This document shows positions 38,820 to 46,692 of a stretch of 64,000 nucleotides of DNA, one piece after another. The stretch lies in assembly GCA_945878375.1 (NCBI GenBank), contig CAMDWG010000003.1:124001-188000 (forward strand), written 5' to 3'. The DNA comes from Roseomonas mucosa. GTDB taxonomy: Bacteria > Pseudomonadota > Alphaproteobacteria > Acetobacterales > Acetobacteraceae. The translations under genes were made by a program, and so were the position numbers. The notes under the pieces were generated by a model that ran no database searches, was not told where the DNA came from, and worked only from the letters and a program-made list of their open reading frames with translations. The stretch's first letter is position 1; each line of letters opens with the position of its first letter.

Positions 38820-40067
38820 TCAGTCCGCCCGCTCCGCCGCCAGCAGCGCGAGCCCCTCGGCGACCGAGACGAATTCGCCGCCCGCCACCACGCGCGCCGC
38901 GCCGAAGCGATCCTCGAAGATCCGCCGCACGGCGGGCACGAGGGATGTGCCGCCGGTCATGAACACCCGGTCCACCTGCGCCGCGCCCAGCCCGGCATCG
39001 GCCAGCGCGGCATCGACCGCCGCGCCGATCTGCGCGAGTTCCGGGGCGATCCAGGCGTCGAACTCCGCACGCCGCAACTCGGCCGCAACCGTCAGCCCGG
39101 CCTGCGCGAAGTCCAGCCGCGCGGTCCCGGCCCGTGACAGCTCCGCCTTGGCGGCGGAGACGGCGCGGTAGAGCGCGTAGCCCGCCTCCTCCTCGATGAA
39201 GCGGATCAGGCGGTGCAGGCGGTCGGGGTGTTCGGCGGTGCGCGCGACATCGGCGATGTCGCGCAGCGTGCGGGGCGCCTTCATCAGCGAAAGCCGGTGC
39301 CAGCGCGCGAAATTGCCGTACCAGCCCGGCGGCACGGGCAAGGGCTTGCCCATCACCGTGTAGCTGTCGCCCTTGCCCAGAAGCGGGGAGACGACGCGAT
39401 CGATGATCCGGTAATCGAAGGCATCGCCCGCCACCCCCACCCCCGCATGGCCCAGCGCGGTGATGCGGCGCGGCGGCCCCGGCTCGAAGTGCAGCACCGA
39501 GAAGTCGCTGGTGCCGCCGCCGAAATCCGCGACCAGCACCGTGGCGGGCCGATCGAGCCCCGCGGCGAAGCGATGCCCAGCGCCGGCGGGTTCCAGCGCC
39601 ACCTCGACATCGGGGAAGCCGGCGGCGGCGAAGGCGGCGCGCAGCCGCGCCTCGCCCAGCGCATGATCGGCCGCATCGCCCACGAAGCGCACCGGCCGCC
39701 CGACGGCGATGCGCGCGCCGGCCAGCTCCGCGCCGAAGGGGGCGAGAAGCTCGCGCAGGAACAGCGCGATCAGCGCCTCCAGCGTGAAGCCCTGGCCGAG
39801 GATGCGGGTTTCCGTGAAGCTGCGCTGCGCCAGGTAGCTCTTCATCGACATCACCAGGCGGGTGTCGAAGGACTCGGCCAGGTAGGTCTCGATCGCCGCA
39901 GGCCCGGCCGCGTGGCGCAGCCGGCCGCCGGTGCCAGCCCAGAATCCCAGCACGGACCGGAACACCTCGCCGGTTGGCTGCGCCAGCGTGCGGACCGAGC
40001 CGTCGGGAAGGCGCTGGGCGACGACGCTGTTGGTCGTGCCGAAATCGATGCCGATGGCGCTTCGCAT
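38820..40067 (-). CDS. yegD: Hsp70-family ATPase (YegD-like)
   Basis: A 415-residue actin-fold ATPase related to DnaK but without a substrate-binding domain, as in E. coli YegD. The phosphate loops are IGIDFGTTNSVVA at the N-terminus and VLVADFGGGTSDFSVL near residue 190. The adenosine motif is FMTGGTSLVPAVRRIF near residue 365. The ATG at 40067 (MRSAIGIDFG) starts directly at the first phosphate loop; an open frame upstream is non-homologous. There is no co-chaperone gene nearby. Client proteins and function are unknown for this family, so only the ATPase fold can be asserted. Confidence 0.87.
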   Translation of the reverse strand: MRSAIGIDFGTTNSVVAQRLPDGSVRTLAQPTGEVFRSVLGFWAGTGGRLRHAAGPAAIETYLAESFDTRLVMSMKSYLAQRSFTETRILGQGFTLEALIALFLRELLAPFGAELAGARIAVGRPVRFVGDAADHALGEARLRAAFAAAGFPDVEVALEPAGAGHRFAAGLDRPATVLVADFGGGTSDFSVLHFEPGPPRRITALGHAGVGVAGDAFDYRIIDRVVSPLLGKGDSYTVMGKPLPVPPGWYGNFARWHRLSLMKAPRTLRDIADVARTAEHPDRLHRLIRFIEEEAGYALYRAVSAAKAELSRAGTARLDFAQAGLTVAAELRRAEFDAWIAPELAQIGAAVDAALADAGLGAAQVDRVFMTGGTSLVPAVRRIFEDRFGAARVVAGGEFVSVAEGLALLAAERAD

Positions 40068-40203
40068 GCAGCCGGGATGACCTGAGGGGGGCGCGCCTTG
40101 AAGCCCGCCGCGCCTGTCTTGGCAAGGCGGGCCGCCTCGCCTTCCGGCGCGGCGGGGCGCGTGCCAGCATCCAAGGGACGGCGCCACCGCCGGAGGAGCC
40201 CCC

Positions 40204-41697
40204 ATGCGTATCGCCGTCCTGCATTTCGCGCACGAGACCGTTACCTTCCTCGGCAACGACACGACGCTGGATGATTTTCGCTACCCTGGCTCCCCGGCTG
40301 GCGGGGAGGCGCTGCTGGCCACCGATCCCAAGGGCTATATCGGCGGCTTCGTGCAGGTGGCGCGGGAGCATGAGGGCGTAGCCCTGGTCGGGATCGAATC
40401 ACCCCTCTGGCCCCGCACCGGCACCGGGTCCGGCTGGATCACGACCGAGGCCTTCGAGACTCTGCTGGGCCGCATGATCGACCAGCTTTGTGCGATCGGC
40501 CCCTTTGACGGCGTCTACATGGCGCTGCATGGCGCGATGGCGGTGCGCGGCGTGGCGCGGCCTGAGGCAGAGATCGCGCGGCGCGTGCGGGAGGCGGTCG
40601 GGTCACAGGCGAAACTCGCCGCCACCTTCGATCCGCATGGGAATGAGGATGCGGACTTCCTGCGCCACGCCGACCTCGCCTTCTGCGTGAAATACTTCCC
40701 GCATTACGACATGCACCTGCAGGGCGAACGCGCGGCGCGGATGCTACTGCGCGCGATCCGCGGCAGCTATCGCCCCGCCACGGTCACACGGAAGCTGCCG
40801 ATCCTGACGCCCACCGTGCTGCAATGGACCGGCGCCCCGCCCTGGTCCGATCTGATCCAGCGCGCGCTGACCTGGGAAGCGCGCGAGCCCGACTTGTTCG
40901 TGAACGTCTTCTTCGGCTTCCCCTGGAGCGACGTGCCCGATGCCGGCATGACCTTCCAGGTCACGACCAATGGCAAGCCGGAACTGGCCGAGCGCGTCGC
41001 GCGCGACATGGCCGGCTGGGCTTGGCGCCGCCGCGCCGACCTGGTCGCGACGACAGCGATCCACCGCATGGACGCGGGCGTCGCGCTGGCGAAGCAGGCG
41101 GTCGCGGCCGGAGAGGCGCCGGTGGTGCTCGCGGATTACAGCGACCGGTCGGGCTACGCGACCTGGCTGTTGCGGGAGATCCTGGCCCAAGGCCTGCGCC
41201 GCACGCTGGTCGCGACCATCGCCGATCCGGCGGCGGTGGAGGCGGTGCTGGCCGCTGGCGCCACGCCGGGCGCGCCCTTCGATCGCGATATCGGTGGCCT
41301 GGTCGATCCTTCGGCGGGGGAGGCGACCCGCATCACCGGCACCGTCCTCGGCGCCGCCACCGCGACCACCGCGCGGGCGATGGGCGGCGGGCAGCGCTGG
41401 GCGATGATCCGCTTCGGGGATGGGAATGTGCTGGTGCTCAGCCCCTTCCTCGTCCAGATCACGGAGCCGGAGGAGCTGTGGAGCCTGGGGCTGAAGCCCG
41501 AGGATTTCGATATCATCGCGCTGAAGTCGCGCGTGCATTTCCGCCGTGGCTTCGACGACAGCGGCTTCGCGCCGACCATCCTGCTGGTGGAGCCGGAGGA
41601 GCCCTTCCTCGGCACCGCGCGGCTCGAGGCGCTGGAGTACCAGCACCTCGAACCACGGTCCTTCTATCCATACTGCGAGCCCGAGACCCCGCTGTAG
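40204..41697 (+). CDS. M81-family metallopeptidase (MlrC-like)
   Basis: A 497-residue member of the M81 family, named after MlrC (microcystinase C), which degrades linearised microcystin. Recognisable segments are HFAHETVTFL at the start, VYMALHGAM, FDPHGNEDADFL and the metal-site stretch KYFPHYDMHLQGERAARML. The C-terminal domain contains DYSDRSGYATWLL where many MlrC-like proteins have an Asp-Asn-Pro-Gly-Gly motif, a noticeable departure. The ATG has a strong GGAGGAG ribosome-binding site. These genes are frequent beside Bug-type receptors in Roseomonas-like and Bordetella-like genomes, as here, so a role in scavenging small amides or hydantoin-like compounds is more plausible than toxin degradation. 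Confidence 0.82.
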   Translation: MRIAVLHFAHETVTFLGNDTTLDDFRYPGSPAGGEALLATDPKGYIGGFVQVAREHEGVALVGIESPLWPRTGTGSGWITTEAFETLLGRMIDQLCAIGPFDGVYMALHGAMAVRGVARPEAEIARRVREAVGSQAKLAATFDPHGNEDADFLRHADLAFCVKYFPHYDMHLQGERAARMLLRAIRGSYRPATVTRKLPILTPTVLQWTGAPPWSDLIQRALTWEAREPDLFVNVFFGFPWSDVPDAGMTFQVTTNGKPELAERVARDMAGWAWRRRADLVATTAIHRMDAGVALAKQAVAAGEAPVVLADYSDRSGYATWLLREILAQGLRRTLVATIADPAAVEAVLAAGATPGAPFDRDIGGLVDPSAGEATRITGTVLGAATATTARAMGGGQRWAMIRFGDGNVLVLSPFLVQITEPEELWSLGLKPEDFDIIALKSRVHFRRGFDDSGFAPTILLVEPEEPFLGTARLEALEYQHLEPRSFYPYCEPETPL

Positions 41698-41703
41698 GGG
41701 GCG

Positions 41704-42708
41704 TCAGTCCAGCGTCGCGCCCGACGCTGCGACGATCCGTTCCCAGACCTGTTCCTCGGCCCGCATATACTGGCCGAAGGCGGCCGGCGTCTCGTCCCAG
41801 ATCGGCTTGAAGCCCAGCGGCTGCAGGCGGTTCCGGAACTCGTCGGTCCGCACCACCTGCAGGATCGCGCGGTGCAGCGTGGCGATGCGGTCCGCCGGCG
41901 TGCCGGACGGCGCGGTCACGGCATACCAGCTCTGCATGTCGATACCGGCTTGCGGCATCAATTCGCGCATGCCGGGCACGTTCTCGAGCCCGGGCACATA
42001 CTCCACGCGATCTGCGCTGCCCACCGCGAGCGCCCGGAAGCGGCCTTCCCGCACATGCGGCATCAGCGCGGGCATCACATCGAACATCATGTCGATGCTG
42101 CCGGACAGCAGGTCGGTGATGGCCGGCCCGCCGCCGCGATAGGGCACATGGGTGATGTCCACGCCCGCGGCGCGAGAGACGGCGCTGATCGTCAGGTGGC
42201 TGGCGGTGCCGGTGCCGGAGGAGCCCATGGTCAGACGACCCGGCGCACGGCGCGCGGCCTCGATCAGCTCGCCGAAGCTCTGCCAGGGGCGCTGGCTGTT
42301 CACCACCAGCAGCACGGTGCCGGTGGAGACGCGGGTGACGGGGGCGAAGTCACGCGCCGTGTCGAAGGGCATGCCGCGGCGGAACAGGAACTTGTTGGCC
42401 GCCAGGATCGTGGCCGTGCCGAGCAGGATGGTGTGGCCGTCCTTCTCCGCCTTCGCCACCACATCGGCGCCGAGATTGCCGCCGGCGCCGCCGCGATTCT
42501 CCACCAGGAATTGCTGGTTCAGGATCGGCTGCAGCTTCTCCGCCAGCAGCCGCGCGGTGATGTCCACCGCCCCGCCCGGCGCGAAGGGCACCACGATGCG
42601 GATCGGGCGGCTGGGAAAGGCCTGCGCCATGGCGCTGCCGGGGGTCAGGGCAAGGCCCAGCGCCGGCGCGGCCAGCGCGGCGGTGGTCAGCAGGTGGCGG
42701 CGACGCAT
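41704..42708 (-). CDS. Tripartite tricarboxylate transporter receptor (Bug family)
   Basis: A 334-residue periplasmic solute receptor of the TctC/Bug family, which captures small carboxylates. The N-terminus RRRHLLTTAALAAPALG is a twin-arginine-like signal, cut near AMAQA. The mature protein begins FPSRPIRIVVPFAPGGAVD, the hallmark start of the family, with VENRGGAGGNLGADVVAKA and YRGGGPAITDLLSG further on. The ATG at 42708 has a GGGAGAG site 6 bases upstream, so it is preferred over the ATG at 42726. No tctA or tctB membrane genes are present, so it is an orphan receptor, common in these bacteria. It converges on the M81 gene with only 6 bases between. Confidence 0.88.
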   Translation of the reverse strand: MRRRHLLTTAALAAPALGLALTPGSAMAQAFPSRPIRIVVPFAPGGAVDITARLLAEKLQPILNQQFLVENRGGAGGNLGADVVAKAEKDGHTILLGTATILAANKFLFRRGMPFDTARDFAPVTRVSTGTVLLVVNSQRPWQSFGELIEAARRAPGRLTMGSSGTGTASHLTISAVSRAAGVDITHVPYRGGGPAITDLLSGSIDMMFDVMPALMPHVREGRFRALAVGSADRVEYVPGLENVPGMRELMPQAGIDMQSWYAVTAPSGTPADRIATLHRAILQVVRTDEFRNRLQPLGFKPIWDETPAAFGQYMRAEEQVWERIVAASGATLD

Positions 42709-42815
42709 CGAAGCTCTCCCGATCATAGGCGCCCCGTGTGCACCGAAGCGCGCCCGCCGGGCAAGGGGCGCCCCCGTGGCTTGACCGCCCCGGCGCCTCG
42801 GCCGAATGGGCGCGC

Positions 42816-43790
42816 ATGGCCAAGACCATCCTCGTCACCGCACCGCGCCTGGAGCCCGCCGGGCTCGACCTTCTGGAGGCGGCGGGCTGCCGGATCGATT
42901 TCGTCCCGCCAGAGGCGCCCCGGGCGACGATGGAACGCATGCTCGCCGCCACCGCCTATGACGGCGTGCTGTCGCGCTTCGTGCCGATCTCGGGCGCGGC
43001 GATGGCGTCCTGCCCGTCGCTCCAGGTCATCTCCCGCGCGGCGGCGGGGACGGATGTGATCGATATCGATGCCGCGACGGCGCGCGGCATCGCGGTGCTG
43101 CGGGCGGACGGGGCGAATGCGCAATCGGTGGCGGAATTCACCATCGGCCTGATCCTGGCCTGCGCGCGCGACATCCCGGCCCATGACCGGACAACCCAGG
43201 GCGGGGGATGGGAGAGGTCGCGGCTCGGACTGGAATTGCACGGGCGCTGCCTCGGCCTGGTCGGCTATGGGCGGATCGCGCGCGGTGTGGCGCGGATCGC
43301 CCTCGCCATGGGCCTGCGCGTCGCCGCCTGGACACCGCGGATCCTTGAGGCCGGCGACATCGCGCCGGTGGAACCGGTAGGCAGCCTCCACGACCTGCTG
43401 CGGCGCGCCGATGTGCTGTCGCTCCACGCGCCGCTGACGGCGGATACGGCGGGGCTGATCGGCGCGGCGGAACTCGCTTTGCTGCCGCCTGGGGCCATCC
43501 TGGTGAACACCGCCCGAGGCGGCCAGGTGGATGAGGCCGCGTTGGCCGAGGCGCTGCGCGGTGGCCGGCTGCGCGCCGCCGCGGTCGATGTCAGGCCCGC
43601 CGAGCCACCGCCCGCGCGGACGGTTCTGAGCGATGTGCCGAACCTGATCCTGACGCCGCATATGGGGGCCGCGACGACGGTCGCCCGCGCCGCCACCGCC
43701 CGGATGGCGGCGGCGCAGCTGTTAGATGCGCTGGCCGGTCGCCCCCTGCCACCGGGCGCCTGCGTGAACCCGGCGGTGCTGCGCGGCTGA
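42816..43790 (+). CDS. D-2-hydroxyacid dehydrogenase
   Basis: A 324-residue NAD-dependent dehydrogenase. The Rossmann loop GLVGYGRIARGVA is near residue 148, and the catalytic triad is present in NTARGGQVDEAAL, DVRPAEPPP and TPHMGAAT. ISRAAAGTDVIDID resembles the phosphoglycerate dehydrogenase branch, but the ACT domain is missing and there is no ser operon. The ATG at 42816 (MAKTILVTAPRLE) fits the family; an upstream ATG at 42738 would reach into the Bug promoter region. It is divergent from the Bug receptor gene with 107 bases between, so the two might be co-regulated and the enzyme may act on the imported acid. Confidence 0.82.
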   Translation: MAKTILVTAPRLEPAGLDLLEAAGCRIDFVPPEAPRATMERMLAATAYDGVLSRFVPISGAAMASCPSLQVISRAAAGTDVIDIDAATARGIAVLRADGANAQSVAEFTIGLILACARDIPAHDRTTQGGGWERSRLGLELHGRCLGLVGYGRIARGVARIALAMGLRVAAWTPRILEAGDIAPVEPVGSLHDLLRRADVLSLHAPLTADTAGLIGAAELALLPPGAILVNTARGGQVDEAALAEALRGGRLRAAAVDVRPAEPPPARTVLSDVPNLILTPHMGAATTVARAATARMAAAQLLDALAGRPLPPGACVNPAVLRG

Positions 43791-43804
43791 GGCCCGGGGC
43801 CGCG

Positions 43805-44308
43805 TTACTTGGCGGTGGCCGGGGGCGGCGGAGCGTTGGCGGCGCGAGAGAGGCGCACGCGGTCGCCGCGGCTGATCATCACGCGCTCGCCGATCGCCAG
43901 CGATTCCTCGTTGGTCTGCACCACCTCGAAGGCGCCGGCGCGATCTTCCTGGACCACGAAGGCCACCGCCGTCCCGCTCGACAGGTTGCGCTCGGCGGCG
44001 GCGCCGACGGCGCCGCCGATCAGCGCGCCACCGACGCCCGCCAGCATCTGCGCCCGCCAGTCACCGCCGATGGTGCTGCCGACAAGCCCGCCCGCCACTG
44101 CGCCGCCGACACCGCCGAGGCCGCCACCGCTGCCGCCCTGCACCTGCACCGGGCGGGCGCTGACGATGGTGCCGAAGGAGACCTGCGCGGCGCTGCCCAT
44201 GGCGCCGGGGGTGAAGGTGCTGCCCGTATTGGTGGGCGCGCAGGCCGGCACCGCGAGGATCAGCGCGAGCGCGGCGGCCAGGGGAAGGAAGGGCGGGTTG
44301 GGACGCAT
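43805..44308 (-). CDS. Glycine-zipper outer-membrane lipoprotein (SlyB-like)
   Basis: A 167-residue lipoprotein with a signal peptide ending at a lipobox (AVPAC, Cys23), a Gly-rich zipper helix (about residues 60-105, for example GGAVAGGLVGSTIGG and LAGVGGALIGGAVG) and a small C-terminal beta domain ending in a Pro-rich tail. The layout matches the SlyB/17-kDa antigen family of outer-membrane integrity proteins. The ATG has CAGGGAG upstream. It converges with the dehydrogenase gene 14 bases away. Function is envelope-related by family; no specific partner is visible. Confidence 0.82.
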   Translation of the reverse strand: MRPNPPFLPLAAALALILAVPACAPTNTGSTFTPGAMGSAAQVSFGTIVSARPVQVQGGSGGGLGGVGGAVAGGLVGSTIGGDWRAQMLAGVGGALIGGAVGAAAERNLSSGTAVAFVVQEDRAGAFEVVQTNEESLAIGERVMISRGDRVRLSRAANAPPPPATAK

Positions 44309-44752
44309 GTCGGACTGGCTCCCTGCAAGATTGACGGGGTTAGCTTAGCGCAACGGCCGGCGGGCGCGCCATTCAATGCTGCCGGCCCGCTGGCGCTGCC
44401 GTATTCGCTCCCAGCGCGATGGCGATCGAAGGGCCATCTTCGCCACGGTTTTGGCGTGATCCCGTCCTTGCCTGGAAGACCCTAGCTGGGTTAGGGGTTT
44501 AGCCTGCGCAGTTGAACCACGGCTTCAAGGTTCGATGCGAACCGCCGCGATGGCGGCCCGGCTCTGCCTTGGGGGGGCCGGGGCAGAAGGTCCGACGGGC
44601 AATTCGCTTGCCCGGTTTGGATGGCGGATTTGGCGTGGTTGAACGACGGGACGGATGACGGGGTTGGCCCGGGGTGCGACTGGCCGCTGGTAAGTGGCCC
44701 CGCACCAGGGGTGGGCTTCGGACCGGTGCCCGGACAGCGACGGAGTGCGAGC
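44309..44752. other. 444-bp gap between divergent lipoprotein and transglycosylase genes
   Basis: No convincing coding frame was found. A 7-bp stem (CGGGCAA at 44596-44602 with TTGCCCG at 44608-44614) and a smaller GGTTCG/CGAACC stem near 44530 are present. The interval must contain both promoters. Composition is slightly less GC-rich than the genes, particularly around 44430-44500, but I could not assign hexamers with confidence. Confidence 0.45.
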
Positions 44753-46027
44753 ATGATCCGGTCCCGTTTCGCGCGGTGTGCCCGGCCGATGGCAGCCTTC
44801 CTGCTGCTTGGCCTGCTCGCCGCCTGTGGCGGGGCGGGCAACCGCGTGGTGACGCAGCCGAGCATCGAGGGCGAATGGCCCCGCCCGGCCAGCGCCGAGC
44901 CGCCCGGCCCGGCCACTGACCCCTGGGGCCCGTGGATCAACCAGGCGTCCCGCCGCTTCGACGTTCCGGAACGCTGGATCCGGGAAGTGATGCGCCAGGA
45001 ATCCGGCGGCAGGCAGAGCGCCACCAGCCGCGTCGGTGCGATGGGGCTGATGCAGGTGATGCCCGGCACCTATGGGGAGCTGCGCCGCCGCCACGGGCTG
45101 GGCCCCGACCCCTACCACCCCTGGGACAATCTGATGGCCGGCACGGCCTATATCCGGCAGATGTACGACCTCTACGGCGCCCCAGGCTTCCTGGCTGCCT
45201 ACAATGCCGGCCCGCGCCGGCTGGAGGATTACCTCTGGGGCAGCCGTGGCCTGCCGGAGGAAACCCGGAACTACGTCGCGCGCGTCGGGCCCCGCATCCA
45301 CGGCACGAACCCCGGCCGCCGCGCCCCGCCCGAGGTCTATGCCGCGGCGGAGTTGCCCTTCGTCATCCCCCCCGGCCCCCGGCGCGGCGATCAGGCGACC
45401 ATGCTGGCGCTGCGTGAACAGCGCCGCGCGGCGGACCGCGGCACCCTGGTGGCGCAAGCCTCGGCGACCCGCACCGCCCCGACCTCTGATCGCCGCAACG
45501 ACGCCCAGCCCCTGGTCAGCCTGGGCGCCATCACGCCGCCCGCGCCGCGCAGCCAGATCGCCTCGGCCGGTCCGGTCGTGAGCATGGAGCCGGTGGTCAG
45601 CCCCGGCGATCCCGGCACGATCCGCGCCGAGACGCTGGCGCCGCCGCCCGGCACGCGCCAGCAGCCGGTCGCGGCCCCGACCGCGCTGGCGGCGGCCCCG
45701 CAGGCGTCCCGCGGCTTCTCGCTCTTCCCGCCAGCGCAGGCCGGCACCATGCCGGTGCCCCAACGCGCCGCCGCCGCCGCGCCAGCCACGGCGGGCGGCA
45801 ATTGGAGCGTCCAGGTCGGCGCCTTCGCCTCCCAGAACCTCGCCCGCGCGGCGGCGGGACAGGCGCAGGACAAGATCGGTGTGCTCGGCACCCGCGTGGT
45901 GGTCGAGCAGGCCGGCTCGCTGTTCCGGGCGCGCGTCTCGGGCCTGTCGTCCCGCAGCGGTGCCGAGCAGGCCTGCAGCCGGCTGCGCGACCGCGGCGCA
46001 TGCTTCATCGTGGCGCCCGGCGCCTGA
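44753..46027 (+). CDS. Lytic transglycosylase lipoprotein with C-terminal SPOR domain
   Basis: A 424-residue outer-membrane lipoprotein that cleaves peptidoglycan glycan strands. The signal peptide ends at the lipobox LLAAC (Cys25). The SLT domain at about residues 55-190 has the catalytic Glu in RQESGGRQSATS, then GAMGLMQVMPGTY and AAYNAGP. A Pro/Ala-rich linker of about 150 residues leads to a SPOR domain (about 345-420, SVQVGAFASQNLARAAA) with two cysteines, which in other proteins binds denuded glycan at division sites. The ATG at 44753 starts the signal peptide; the open frame extending upstream is not homologous. The pairing of SLT with SPOR in one chain suggests action at the septum. 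Confidence 0.88.
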   Translation: MIRSRFARCARPMAAFLLLGLLAACGGAGNRVVTQPSIEGEWPRPASAEPPGPATDPWGPWINQASRRFDVPERWIREVMRQESGGRQSATSRVGAMGLMQVMPGTYGELRRRHGLGPDPYHPWDNLMAGTAYIRQMYDLYGAPGFLAAYNAGPRRLEDYLWGSRGLPEETRNYVARVGPRIHGTNPGRRAPPEVYAAAELPFVIPPGPRRGDQATMLALREQRRAADRGTLVAQASATRTAPTSDRRNDAQPLVSLGAITPPAPRSQIASAGPVVSMEPVVSPGDPGTIRAETLAPPPGTRQQPVAAPTALAAAPQASRGFSLFPPAQAGTMPVPQRAAAAAPATAGGNWSVQVGAFASQNLARAAAGQAQDKIGVLGTRVVVEQAGSLFRARVSGLSSRSGAEQACSRLRDRGACFIVAPGA

Positions 46028-46040
46028 TCCGCGCCCTGCC

Positions 46041-46646
46041 GTGATCCTGATCCTCGGCGCCGGCGGCCATGCGCGCCCGGTGATCGAGGCGCTGCGCGCC
46101 ACCGGGCTGGAACCGGCCGGGTTGCTGGACGATGCGGCCAGCGGCGAGTTGCTGGGCGTGGCCGTGCTGGGGCCCCTCGGCAGCCTCGCGGCGCGGCGGT
46201 CGCCGGGCCTCTCGGCCGTCATCGCCATCGGCGACAATGCGACCCGCGCGCGGCTGGGGGCGATCTGCCGCGCGCTCGGCATCGCCTTGCCGGCGGTCAT
46301 CCACCCGGCGGCCCTGATCTCCCCAAGTGCCCGGGTGGCAGACGGCGCGCAGGTGATGGCCCGCGCGGTGATCGGGCCGGAGGCGACGGTTGGCACGCTC
46401 GCGCTGGTGAATACCGGCGCCATCGTCGAACATGATTGCGCGGTGGGGGATGCCGCGCATCTCGGCCCCGGCGTGGTGCTGTGCGGCGGGGTCCGGGTCG
46501 GCGCGCGGGCACTGCTGGGCGCGGGGACGGTGGCGCGCCCAGGACTCGTGATCGGGGACGATGCGGTGGTCGCGCCTGGAGCGGCGCTGGGCGCGGATGT
46601 ACCGACGGGCGCGCGCATGGGCGGGGTGCCGGCGCGAGCCTTCTGA
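46041..46646 (+). CDS. NeuD/PglD-like sugar O/N-acyltransferase
   Basis: A 201-residue acyltransferase with an N-terminal nucleotide-sugar-binding fold (LILGAGGHARPVIEAL) and a C-terminal left-handed beta helix of hexapeptide repeats (for example SPSARVADGAQVMARAVIG, VIGDDAVVAPGAALGADV). The catalytic His lies in IVEHDCAVGDAAHL. Enzymes of this type transfer acetyl groups to sialic acid or amino sugars. The GTG at 46041 starts right at the nucleotide loop, 13 bases after the transglycosylase stop. No sialic acid or bacillosamine genes are nearby, so the substrate may be a sugar from the capsule locus or from peptidoglycan. Confidence 0.8.
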   Translation: MILILGAGGHARPVIEALRATGLEPAGLLDDAASGELLGVAVLGPLGSLAARRSPGLSAVIAIGDNATRARLGAICRALGIALPAVIHPAALISPSARVADGAQVMARAVIGPEATVGTLALVNTGAIVEHDCAVGDAAHLGPGVVLCGGVRVGARALLGAGTVARPGLVIGDDAVVAPGAALGADVPTGARMGGVPARAF

Positions 46647-46692
46647 CCGGCGGGGGCTTGCGCGGACGGCGCGGCTCTGCACCCTGCCGGGC

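Noticed and set aside
42722-42727. TATGAT on the minus strand, a good -10 match upstream of the Bug receptor gene
   Set aside because: The transcript would start only a few bases before the ATG, inside the ribosome-binding site, and no -35 lies at the right distance.
44528-44545. GGTTCGATGCGAACC, resembling a tRNA T-arm
   Set aside because: No acceptor stem, anticodon arm or D-arm can be drawn around it; it is just a small inverted repeat.
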